The notes under the pieces: generated by a model
Told to the model about the DNA's origin: nothing
The model's database searches: none
Seen by the model: only the letters and a program-made list of their open reading frames with translations
DNA from: Bradyrhizobium sp. ORS 375
Lineage (GTDB): Bacteria; Pseudomonadota; Alphaproteobacteria; Rhizobiales; Xanthobacteraceae
Reading direction: 5' to 3'
Assembly: GCF_000239775.1 (NCBI RefSeq)
Contig: NZ_CAFI01000171.1
Coordinates: 1-44,304 of the forward strand
DNA: 44,304 nt
In this document: one piece after another, positions 25,152 to 32,680 of the stretch
Numbering within the stretch: position 1 is the first letter of the stretch
Layout: each line of letters begins with the position of its first letter
Position numbers and translations under genes: made by a program

Positions 25152-25503
25152 TCCGTCCATGTCCGAAAATCGCCGCAACCCTGCGCAACAACGGAACATC
25201 TGAACCGTTGCCTTGCGGTGACAGACAAAGGAAAAAACGCGTGGCACAAACGCACGATCGGTTTGGCCGGGGTTTCCCAAGAGTCAGTTTGTCGTGAGTT
25301 GTCCCGTGTGGCGCTGGCCGCAGAAGTGGGGCGTGAGTATCGTTTGGGCGTGATTCATGGCGTGCAGATTTATGGCGTGCATATCCATGGCGTGCAGGCG
25401 TGCCCCATTCTCACCAGCGGTGCTCGAGCCGGAACCGGCGGGCAGAGATCGACCTTGTTACCGACCCTGTCTCTGACGGGACAGATCATCCGAGGGATTG
25501 ACG
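25152..25503. other. 352-bp intergenic region with inverted and tandem repeats
   Basis: This gap separates the sigma-54 regulator and the L,D-transpeptidase gene. It holds an inverted repeat, CAACGG at 25189-25194 with CCGTTG at 25205-25210, shortly after the upstream stop. Three 15-bp units beginning ATGGCGTGCA start at 25357, 25372 and 25387. A 106-codon frame (25218-25538) crosses it and runs into the next gene; I do not regard it as a gene because it lacks a ribosome binding site and recognisable sequence. No tRNA or clear promoter was seen. Confidence 0.6.
25357..25401. repeat. three 15-bp tandem units upstream of the L,D-transpeptidase gene
   Basis: Units start at 25357, 25372 and 25387. 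Each begins with the identical 10-mer ATGGCGTGCA and then diverges over the last 5 bp. They lie 100-150 bp before the start of the L,D-transpeptidase gene. Confidence 0.75.
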
Positions 25504-27642
25504 ATGCGAGATTGTGTGACGACCCGTGGCGGATATGACCGCGTGCTGATGGCTGTCGCGGCGACCTTCCTCGCGGTGTCCACGACCTCCGCTCTCGCCC
25601 AGAACGATCCGCCCCGCAACAGCGCTGCAGAGCTTGCGATCGACGCCGCGATCCCGTTCCCGGAGCCGGCCAACGTGCCGCCGCCGACCGCCAGCGACTT
25701 CAAGCTCGACACGACGGCCACCGTTCCGCCCAGCCAGGCCAAGGCGCCCGAGCCGGTGAAGCCGGCCGAGACCGCCACAGCGCCCGCAGTTGATCCCGCC
25801 AAGACTGCCGCAACTCCGCCACCGGCAGCGGCCCCCGCAACGACGACGGCCCCCGCCACGGCGACGGCTCCCGTGCCGGCGAGCGAGCCGGTCAAGGCCG
25901 CGAGCAGCGTTCCCGCCGCCGACCAGCCGGTCGCCGATCGTTTGCGCGACCTGATGGCCACCAAGGCGACCAAGTATTTTGACCGCAAGGCCGAGCGCGC
26001 CGCCGTCGAAAAGTTCTACACCGGCCGCGACTATGCGCCGATCTGGACCCAGAGCGGCAGCCTCACCGCCGCCGCCAAGGGCGTGATCGCGCGCCTCAGG
26101 GACGCAGCAGCCGACGGTCTCAACCCCGCCGATTATCCGGTGCCTGACTTCGCCGCCGCGGGCTCCGCGCCGGACGCACTTGCCGAGGCCGATCTCAAGC
26201 TCACCGAGAGCATGCTCGACTATGCCCGGCAGGCGCAGAGCGGCCGCATGCACTGGTCGCAGGTGTCGGCCGACATCCAGTATCCCGAGCATCCGGTCGA
26301 TCCGAACGAGGTGCTGGCGAACGTCACCGGCGCCAAGGATGCCTCCGCGGCGCTGGAGGGCTACAACCCGCCGCACAAGCTGTACAAGCTGCTGAAGGCC
26401 AAGCTCGCAGAGCTGCGCGGCGGCCATGATGGCGCACCCATCATCATCGAGGACGGCGAGCCGCTGAAATACACCCCGGCCCGCGGCAAGAACGCTCCCG
26501 AGGCCGAAGCGCAGATGTCGGACCCGCGCGTGCCGAAGCTGCGCGCCAAGCTCGGCCTCACCGAGAATGCCGACGACATCCGCTACGACGCCAAGGTCGC
26601 GGCCGCCGTGCGCAAATTCCAGGAGAGCGTCGACCTCAAGCCGACCGGCGTGCTCGACGAGCGCACCGTCAAGGCGCTCAACACGCCGAAGCGCGACAAG
26701 CAGATCGACACCATCATCGTCAACATGGAGCGCTGGCGCTGGCTGCCGCGCGAGCTCGGCGCCCCGGCGATCGGCAACGCCTATGTGATCCTGAACATTC
26801 CTGACTATACGCTCAAGGTGATGCAGCATGGCGCGCAGGTGTGGACCACCCGCGTCGTGACCGGCAAGCCCGGCCAGCATGCGACCCCGCTGCTCAGCGA
26901 GACGATGAAGTTCATCACGGTCAATCCGACCTGGAACGTGCCGCCGTCGATCATCTACAATGAATATCTGCCGGCGCTGCAGCAGGACCCGACCGTGCTC
27001 GACCGCATGGGCCTGCGGCTGGAGCGCGCCCGCGACGGCTCGATCCACATCTCGCAGCCCCCGGGCGAAGCCAACGCGCTCGGCCGCATCCGCTTCAACT
27101 TCCCGAACAAGTTCCTGGTCTATCAGCACGACACGCCGGACAAGAACCTGTTCGCACGCGAGGAGCGCGCCTTCAGCCACGGCTGCATGCGCGTGCAGTA
27201 TCCCGATCAGTACGCGTCGGTGCTGCTCAACATCGCCATGCCGGGCGAGCGCTATACCCCTGAGCGCATCCGCAGCATGTACGGCTCGAGCGAGATCGAT
27301 CTGAAATTCCCGACGCCGATTCCGGTCAACATCACCTACCAGACCGCCTTCGTCGACGATGCCGGCAAGCTGCAATTCCGCAAGGACGTCTATGGCCGCG
27401 ACGCGACCATGATCTCGATCCTCAAGAACAGCCGCGGCAAGGATCTGGAGAACATTGTCGCCCACGCGCAGCCGAACTATTCGCGTCCAAAGGGACCGCT
27501 GCCGAACTCGGTGAATGTCAGCGACAACAGCTTCTCGTCGGGCTCCTCGGGTCCGAACTTCTTCGAACGTCTGTTCGGTGGCGGTCAGCCGACCCCGCCG
27601 GCTCCGGTCGGCCGCCCGCCGCGCCGGGTGTTCACGCGCTGA
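25504..27642 (+). CDS. periplasmic L,D-transpeptidase (YcbB/LdtD-like)
   Basis: A 712-residue exported peptidoglycan cross-linking enzyme making 3-3 (meso-DAP to meso-DAP) bonds or related transfers. A signal peptide ends near ALA-QN (about residue 34). A Pro/Ala-rich linker spans about 50-135. A peptidoglycan-binding repeat follows near 355-395 (VAAAVRKFQESVDLKPTGVL). The YkuD catalytic domain ends in SHGCMRV with catalytic C561 and H559. The layout matches the long YcbB/LdtD class. ATG at 25504 is preferred over a TTG two codons earlier; GAGGGA lies just upstream. A DUF882 peptidase gene follows in the same direction, but a strong terminator intervenes. Confidence 0.92.
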   Translation: MRDCVTTRGGYDRVLMAVAATFLAVSTTSALAQNDPPRNSAAELAIDAAIPFPEPANVPPPTASDFKLDTTATVPPSQAKAPEPVKPAETATAPAVDPAKTAATPPPAAAPATTTAPATATAPVPASEPVKAASSVPAADQPVADRLRDLMATKATKYFDRKAERAAVEKFYTGRDYAPIWTQSGSLTAAAKGVIARLRDAAADGLNPADYPVPDFAAAGSAPDALAEADLKLTESMLDYARQAQSGRMHWSQVSADIQYPEHPVDPNEVLANVTGAKDASAALEGYNPPHKLYKLLKAKLAELRGGHDGAPIIIEDGEPLKYTPARGKNAPEAEAQMSDPRVPKLRAKLGLTENADDIRYDAKVAAAVRKFQESVDLKPTGVLDERTVKALNTPKRDKQIDTIIVNMERWRWLPRELGAPAIGNAYVILNIPDYTLKVMQHGAQVWTTRVVTGKPGQHATPLLSETMKFITVNPTWNVPPSIIYNEYLPALQQDPTVLDRMGLRLERARDGSIHISQPPGEANALGRIRFNFPNKFLVYQHDTPDKNLFAREERAFSHGCMRVQYPDQYASVLLNIAMPGERYTPERIRSMYGSSEIDLKFPTPIPVNITYQTAFVDDAGKLQFRKDVYGRDATMISILKNSRGKDLENIVAHAQPNYSRPKGPLPNSVNVSDNSFSSGSSGPNFFERLFGGGQPTPPAPVGRPPRRVFTR

Positions 27643-27682
27643 TCGACCCCACGTCGGCCGCACAAAATTCAGATTTGAGATC

Positions 27683-27714
27683 AAAGGCCTCGCCGTTCGG
27701 CGGGGCCTTTGCTT
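27683..27714 (+). terminator. intrinsic terminator of the L,D-transpeptidase gene
   Basis: A 13-bp stem (27683-27695 with 27698-27710, one G-T wobble) closes on a tight TTCG-type loop. It begins with AAA and ends in TTTGCTTT, 40 nt after the stop codon. Its symmetry would allow action in both directions. Confidence 0.85.
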
Positions 27715-27901
27715 TAGGTTAACCACAACGATCAACCACGATTCGATGGCTCTTTTTCGCCACACTCAAGAGTATATGTTAAGGGTAATTGGGGGGCGGG
27801 TCGGTCAGTATCCCTTAACCATCCCGCCTTAGGTAAGCGTTTCCTCTCTCTTCCGCCGGACGGGCCGCAAGAGGGTATTCGAGTAAACGCTCGTCGACGG
27901 G

Positions 27902-29530
27902 GTGGGCTGCATCTTGCTGTCTGTTTTCGCGCGCCAATCGCGTTCGCTGCCCAAAAAGGCTTGGAACGCCGTCTGCCGCACCGGCCTTGCATCGCTGCTC
28001 CTGGTGATGGGAGCTGGGACGGTCCGTGACGCCGAAGCCCTTAACGACACCCGTACGCTGACCTTCCACCACACGCATTCCGGCGAGGACCTGACGGTCA
28101 CCTTCAAGCGCGAAGGCCGCTATGACGAGGACGCGCTGAAGAAGCTGAACCACTTCCTGCGCGACTGGCGCACCCAGGACGAGACGGTCATGGACCGCCG
28201 CCTGTTCGACATCCTCTGGGAAGTCTATCGCGACGTCGACGGCAAGCAGCCGATCCAGATCATCTCGTCGTACCGCTCTCCCGCCACCAACTCGATGCTG
28301 CGCCGCCGCTCGGCACATTCGGGCGTGGCCCGCCACAGCCAGCACATGCTCGGCCATGCGATGGATTTCTACATCCCTGGCGTGCCGCTGGAGCAGATCC
28401 GCTACGCCGGCCTGCGCCTGCAGCGCGGCGGCGTCGGCTTCTACCCGACCTCCGGGTCGCCCTTCGTGCACCTTGACACGGGTAACATCCGTCACTGGCC
28501 GCGCATGACGGCCGACCAGCTCGCGCGCGTCTTCCCGGACGGCAAGACCGTCCACGTTCCGACCAACGGCGTTCCGCTCAAGGGCTACGAGCTCGCCAAG
28601 GCCGAGATCGAGAAGCGCGGCTCCGGCGACGACGCCTCCTCGGGCAAGCCAAATCTGTTGGCACGCCTGTTCCGTGGCCGTCCCAGCGAGGATGATGAGG
28701 AGTCGGGCGAGAGCGAGGTCAAGGCCGATGCCAAGCCGGTCCAGGCCGCCGCGCTCACCGCCAAGATGGCCGACAAATCGTCCGACAAGGATCGCTCCGC
28801 CGACAACAAGCCGTCGACCGCCCGTGGCAAGATCGCTAATGCCCTGCAGCTCGCCTCGGCCGACGCGCAGGCCGCGCAGCCGGCGGCGAAGCCGGAGGCT
28901 AAGCCCGAGACCACCAGCGCCATCAGCGGCGCCTCTCGGGATGGCGCACCGCAGAGCGTGGCAGACATCATCAATTCGCGCGGCTTCTGGGGTGACAATC
29001 CCGCGACGCCGAAGCAGGCCACGCCCGAGCAGGTCGCCGCGATCACGGCGCGCCGGGCGCTGTCGGCGATCGATCAGCCGCAGAATGCGAGCCTGATGCA
29101 GGCCATGGCCTTCGCGCCGGCACCGTCGCCCGATCGCGCCACTGCCGCCACCACGGCGATCCCGGTCCGCAACTCGCGTTCGGCGGCGACGCGCTCCGTC
29201 ACGACACCAGCGGAGGCCAGCAAGGGCAATCAGAGCCAGGACGGCCTGATCACCATCGCGACGCGGATGTCGGCCGCCAAGGGCCCCGACTCGACCTGGA
29301 TGCGGGCGATCATTTTGACGCCGAGCGCGTCGTCCTCGATGTCCGTCACCAAGCTGGGCGACCCCGATCTGACGGTCATGCGCAGCTATTTCGTCAAGCC
29401 GCAGATCACCCTGGCGATGACCTTCGCGGCCGATCCAACGCCGGGGCTGAGCTATGACCAGTTCAGCGGGCCCGCGATCATCAAGCTCGAGACCAAATCC
29501 TTCACGATGCGCGCCGCAGCCCTGCGCTGA
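27902..29530 (+). CDS. DUF882/YcbK-like M15-fold murein peptidase
   Basis: A 542-residue exported protein. A Cys/Leu-rich hydrophobic stretch at about residues 25-40 acts as signal or anchor. The catalytic domain (about 48-200) is DUF882/peptidase M15A type: SSYRSPATN at 122-130, H148 and D155 in HMLGHAMD, and H190 in FVHLD as likely zinc ligands. Relatives cleave peptidoglycan cross-links or stems. The C-terminal 300 residues are Ala/Lys/Ser-rich and unassigned. The start is uncertain: GTG at 27902 is used, which has only a G-rich stretch before it. It sits 259 bp behind an L,D-transpeptidase, a common pairing in rhizobia. Confidence 0.83.
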   Translation: MGCILLSVFARQSRSLPKKAWNAVCRTGLASLLLVMGAGTVRDAEALNDTRTLTFHHTHSGEDLTVTFKREGRYDEDALKKLNHFLRDWRTQDETVMDRRLFDILWEVYRDVDGKQPIQIISSYRSPATNSMLRRRSAHSGVARHSQHMLGHAMDFYIPGVPLEQIRYAGLRLQRGGVGFYPTSGSPFVHLDTGNIRHWPRMTADQLARVFPDGKTVHVPTNGVPLKGYELAKAEIEKRGSGDDASSGKPNLLARLFRGRPSEDDEESGESEVKADAKPVQAAALTAKMADKSSDKDRSADNKPSTARGKIANALQLASADAQAAQPAAKPEAKPETTSAISGASRDGAPQSVADIINSRGFWGDNPATPKQATPEQVAAITARRALSAIDQPQNASLMQAMAFAPAPSPDRATAATTAIPVRNSRSAATRSVTTPAEASKGNQSQDGLITIATRMSAAKGPDSTWMRAIILTPSASSSMSVTKLGDPDLTVMRSYFVKPQITLAMTFAADPTPGLSYDQFSGPAIIKLETKSFTMRAAALR

Positions 29531-29632
29531 CGACACCACGCTTGGCTGCCGAAACGTCAATGCCCGGCGATCGGCTCGCGGGGACATCGAACGACGTTGG
29601 CTGATGTTTGAGAATCGTGGCGCGCGGCGCGC

Positions 29633-29908
29633 TCAGATCATGCCGAGCGCCTGCATATAGGTCTCGAGGATGCTCTCTTCTTCCTGGCGCTCGTTCGGGT
29701 CCTGCTTGCGGAGCCGGATGATGGTGCGCAGCGCCTTGACGTCGAAGCCATTGCCCTTGCTCTCGGCATAGACGTCCTTGATGTCCTCGGAGATCGCCTT
29801 CTTCTCCTCCTCCAGCCGCTCGATGCGCTCGATGATCGACTTGAGCTGATCTACGGCGAAGCGGGTCGCGGGCGAGTCGTCGTCCTTCGCGGCGGCGGAG
29901 GTGGCCAT
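29633..29908 (-). CDS. gapR: GapR-family nucleoid protein (DUF2312)
   Basis: A 91-residue DUF2312 protein. The long coiled coil ([23 protein letters not shown]) and the [20 protein letters not shown] / IRLRKQD motif match Caulobacter GapR, which clamps overtwisted DNA ahead of polymerases and stimulates gyrase and topoisomerase IV. Length and both halves are intact. ATG at 29908 has AGGAG 7 nt upstream. In the same direction, upstream, lies the DUF1244 gene. Confidence 0.92.
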   Translation of the reverse strand: MATSAAAKDDDSPATRFAVDQLKSIIERIERLEEEKKAISEDIKDVYAESKGNGFDVKALRTIIRLRKQDPNERQEEESILETYMQALGMI

Positions 29909-29944
29909 CTGTTACTCCTGAATGGAACTCGTGTGTCCAAGGAA

Positions 29945-29961
29945 GGCGCCGTCAGGGCGCC
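29945..29961. other. inverted repeat upstream of gapR
   Basis: GGCGCC (29945-29950) and GGCGCC (29956-29961) can pair around GTCAG. It lies 37-53 nt before the gapR start and may be in its leader or promoter. Confidence 0.4.
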
Positions 29962-30040
29962 GCGTGTTCGCCGCGACCCTCAAATCTGGCGTGCCCTGCG
30001 TCAAGGCGACATCGCCCTCATCCACAGAGGCGCCCACATC

Positions 30041-30070
30041 TTGTTGGGCCCGACGGCCGCCGGGCAACAA
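30041..30070. other. bulged stem-loop between DUF1244 gene and gapR
   Basis: TTGTTG (30041-30046) pairs with CAACAA (30065-30070), and CCCG pairs with CGGG inside, leaving a GG bulge. No T-run follows on either strand, so a terminator role is doubtful. Function unknown. Confidence 0.35.
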
Positions 30071-30153
30071 CATCGGCCACACCGCTTGCGTTTTGCGCGC
30101 CCTCCGGACAGCCCCGCGATTCGCGCATCACGCGAGCTCGCGGCCGGCCGGGC

Positions 30154-30456
30154 TCAATGGCCCGGATGAACCTTCTTCATGGCCTCGATCTGCTCGGCGC
30201 TGGCCTCGCGCTGGTACTTCGCCTTCCACTCCTCATAGGGCATGCCGTAGACCGCCTCGCGGCTCTCGTCCCTGGTCAGCGGCGCTCCCTTGGCGTCGGC
30301 GGCGTCCTTGAGCCAGTTGGAGAGGCAGTTGCGGCAGAACCCCGCGAGATTCATCAGATCGATGTTCTGAACGTCGGTTCGCGTGCGCAGATGCTCGACA
30401 AGTCTGCGAAATGCAGCCGCTTCGAGCTCGGTCCGGGTGGTGCTGTCCATCGTCAT
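30154..30456 (-). CDS. DUF1244 family protein
   Basis: A protein of 100 residues of unknown function, widespread in proteobacteria. The family core is complete: AAFRRLVEHLRTRTDVQNIDLMNLAGFCRNCLSNW, with a CxxC pair, then YGMPYEEWKAKYQ. The Cys pair could bind metal, but that is inferred. ATG at 30456 (MTMDSTTR) is favoured because AGGGA lies 9 nt upstream. A longer start at 30528 has no ribosome binding site, and a shorter one at 30450 is possible. It lies between gapR and the divergent DUF1036 gene. Confidence 0.88.
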   Translation of the reverse strand: MTMDSTTRTELEAAAFRRLVEHLRTRTDVQNIDLMNLAGFCRNCLSNWLKDAADAKGAPLTRDESREAVYGMPYEEWKAKYQREASAEQIEAMKKVHPGH

Positions 30457-30651
30457 CGCTTTCGTTCCCTGTTCCGCGCGGTCGCGGATGTCTGCTATAG
30501 AATGCGCCTTCGTCGCAGGTTTGGCCATATCGCAACACCGTCACGCGGCAAGACGCGCGATCGCATTCCGCTTCGCCACGAATTCGCCCTGCCGTTGACA
30601 GCCGCAGCCAAGTCGCGCGACATCGTGCATCGATTGATATAGCGTCGCGCA

Positions 30652-31242
30652 ATGATCCCCAAAACCTCCTGCATCATGCATCGCATTCCCCGCCGCCCCG
30701 GTTTCGGACTGCTTTCGCTCCTGGGGCTGGCCGCGCTCTGTCTCTCCTCCAGCCCGGCGGCCGCCGACTTCCGCCTCTGCAACAACACGTCAAGCCGAGT
30801 CGGGATCGCCCTCGGCTACAAGGACGCGGAGGGCTGGACCACCGAGGGCTGGTGGAACGTCTCATCTCGCAGCTGCGAAACCCTGCTCAAGGGCACGCTG
30901 GTCGCGCGCTATTACTACATCTACGCGCTCGACTACGACCGCGGCGGCGAATGGTCCGGACAGGCCTTCATGTGCTCCCGCGACAAGGAGTTCACCATCA
31001 AGGGCACGGACAACTGCCTGGCCCGCGGCTTCGATCGCACCGGCTTCTTCGAGGTCGACACCGGCGACCAGCGCGCCTGGACGGTGCAACTGACCGAGGC
31101 CAACGAGCAGCCGGCGCAGCAGCGCGTACCCGGCATTCCCGGCACCCTTGGGCCCGGCAATGTGCCTGGTCTGCCCAATGGCCCTCAGGCGGCGCCGCCT
31201 GCGGGGTCAGGCCTGCCGTCCGGGCAAGCACCCAAGCCATGA
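30652..31242 (+). CDS. exported DUF1036 protein
   Basis: A 196-residue exported protein. A basic start and hydrophobic core end at AAA-DF near residue 38. DUF1036 follows (ADFRLCNNTSSRVGIALGY, then EGWWNVSSRSC and GTDNCLARGFDRTGFFEVD), with several conserved Cys likely to form disulfides. The last 45 residues are Gly/Pro-rich. The function is unknown. ATG at 30652 is the longest start; ATG at 30676 is an alternative that would shorten the n-region. Its stop overlaps the pyruvate kinase start in an ATGA junction, a conserved neighbourhood in rhizobia as far as I recall. Confidence 0.9.
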   Translation: MIPKTSCIMHRIPRRPGFGLLSLLGLAALCLSSSPAAADFRLCNNTSSRVGIALGYKDAEGWTTEGWWNVSSRSCETLLKGTLVARYYYIYALDYDRGGEWSGQAFMCSRDKEFTIKGTDNCLARGFDRTGFFEVDTGDQRAWTVQLTEANEQPAQQRVPGIPGTLGPGNVPGLPNGPQAAPPAGSGLPSGQAPKP

Positions 31243-32675
31243 GACGGCTGCGCCGCATCAAGATCCTCGCCACGCTCGGTCCCGCCTCCTCGGACAGCGC
31301 GATGATTCGCAAGCTGTTCGAGGCCGGCGCCGACATCTTCCGGATCAACATGAGCCACACCCCGCACGACAAGCTGCGGGAGATGGTGGCGACGATCCGC
31401 AGCGTCGAAGCCAGCTATGGCCGGCCGATCGGCATCCTCGTCGACCTGCAGGGACCGAAGCTGCGGCTCGGCACCTTTGCCGACGGCCCGGTCCAGCTCA
31501 ACAACGGCCAGAGCTTCGTGCTCGATTCGGACAAGACACCTGGGGACGCAACCCGCGTGTACCTGCCGCATCCGGAGATCCTGGCGGCGCTGCAGCCCGG
31601 CCACGCGCTGCTGCTGGACGACGGCAAGGTGCGGCTGATCGCCGAGGAAACCTCGCCGACGCGCGCCGTGACCCGGGTGGTGATCGGCGGCAAGATGTCC
31701 GACCGCAAGGGCGTCAGCCTGCCCGACACCGACCTGCCGGTCTCGGCGATGACGCCGAAGGACCGTTCCGATCTCGAGGCGGCGCTGAACACCGGCGTCG
31801 ACTGGATCGCGCTGTCCTTCGTGCAGCGCGCCGACGACGTGCTGGAGGCCAAGAAGATTATCCGCGGCCGCGCCGCTGTCATGTCCAAGATCGAGAAGCC
31901 GCAGGCGATCGACCGTCTCAACGACATTGTCGACGTCTCCGACGCGCTGATGGTGGCGCGCGGCGATCTCGGCGTCGAGCTGCCGCTGGAGCGCGTGCCG
32001 GGCCTGCAGAAGCAGATGACGCGGCTGGCGCGTCGCGCCGGCAAGCCGGTGGTGGTCGCTACCCAGATGCTGGAATCGATGATCCAGTCGCCGGTGCCGA
32101 CGCGCGCCGAGGTCTCCGACGTCGCCACCGCGGTCTATGAGGGCGCGGACGCGATCATGCTGTCGGCGGAATCGGCGGCCGGCAAGTTTCCGGTCGAGGC
32201 GGTGTCGACCATGAACCGCATCGGCGAGGAGGTCGAGCGCGACATCGTCTATCGCTCGGTGATCGCGGCCCAGCGGCCCGAGCCGGAATCGACCGCCGGC
32301 GACGCCATCGCCGAAGCCGCCCGCCGCATCGCCGAGAATCTCGATCTGCCGGCGATCATCTGCTGGACCTCATCCGGCTCGACCGCGGTCCGCGTCGCGC
32401 GCGAGCGGCCGAAGCCGCCGGTGGTTGCGATCACGCCGAACCTCGCGACCGGCCGCCGCCTGGCTGTGGTGTGGGGCGTGCATTGCGTGGTGGCCGAGGA
32501 CGCCCGCGACCAGGACGACATGGTCGAGCGCGCCGGCTCGATTGCGTTCCGCGACGGCTTCGTCCGCGCCGGCCAGCGCGTCATCGTCGTCGCCGGCGTC
32601 CCGCTCGGCACCCCCGGCACGACGAACATGGTGCGCATCGCCTATGTCGGGCCGTCCAACGAGGCCCATCTCTGA
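31239..32675 (+). CDS. pyk: pyruvate kinase
   Basis: A 478-residue pyruvate kinase, converting phosphoenolpyruvate and ADP to pyruvate and ATP, the last step of lower glycolysis and of the Entner-Doudoroff route. Visible hallmarks are KILATLGPAS at the start, RINMSHTPHD, the catalytic loop MSKIEKPQAI (catalytic Lys and Mg-binding Glu) followed by VARGDLGVELP, and MLSAESAAGKFPVEAV. The C-terminal allosteric domain is present. The true start is the ATG at 31239 inside the DUF1036 stop; a longer frame that reaches back into that gene is an artefact. It ends 5 bp from the stop of the convergent GT-C gene. Confidence 0.97.
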   Translation: MRRLRRIKILATLGPASSDSAMIRKLFEAGADIFRINMSHTPHDKLREMVATIRSVEASYGRPIGILVDLQGPKLRLGTFADGPVQLNNGQSFVLDSDKTPGDATRVYLPHPEILAALQPGHALLLDDGKVRLIAEETSPTRAVTRVVIGGKMSDRKGVSLPDTDLPVSAMTPKDRSDLEAALNTGVDWIALSFVQRADDVLEAKKIIRGRAAVMSKIEKPQAIDRLNDIVDVSDALMVARGDLGVELPLERVPGLQKQMTRLARRAGKPVVVATQMLESMIQSPVPTRAEVSDVATAVYEGADAIMLSAESAAGKFPVEAVSTMNRIGEEVERDIVYRSVIAAQRPEPESTAGDAIAEAARRIAENLDLPAIICWTSSGSTAVRVARERPKPPVVAITPNLATGRRLAVVWGVHCVVAEDARDQDDMVERAGSIAFRDGFVRAGQRVIVVAGVPLGTPGTTNMVRIAYVGPSNEAHL

Positions 32676-32680
32676 GCTGA

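Noticed and set aside
25218-25538. A 106-codon plus-strand frame across the repeats upstream of the L,D-transpeptidase gene.
   Set aside because: No ribosome binding site, no recognisable sequence, and it overlaps the supported start in another frame. Kept only as a note on the repeats.
25486-29587. Long minus-strand frames (759 and 590 codons) opposite the L,D-transpeptidase and DUF882 genes.
   Set aside because: Both lie antisense to genes with clear catalytic motifs and have low-complexity Arg/Gly/Val-rich translations. They follow from codon bias.
30852-31238. An N-terminal extension of pyruvate kinase reaching back to 30852.
   Set aside because: It lies inside the DUF1036 gene; the enzyme begins with its conserved KILATLGPAS region just after the ATG at 31239.
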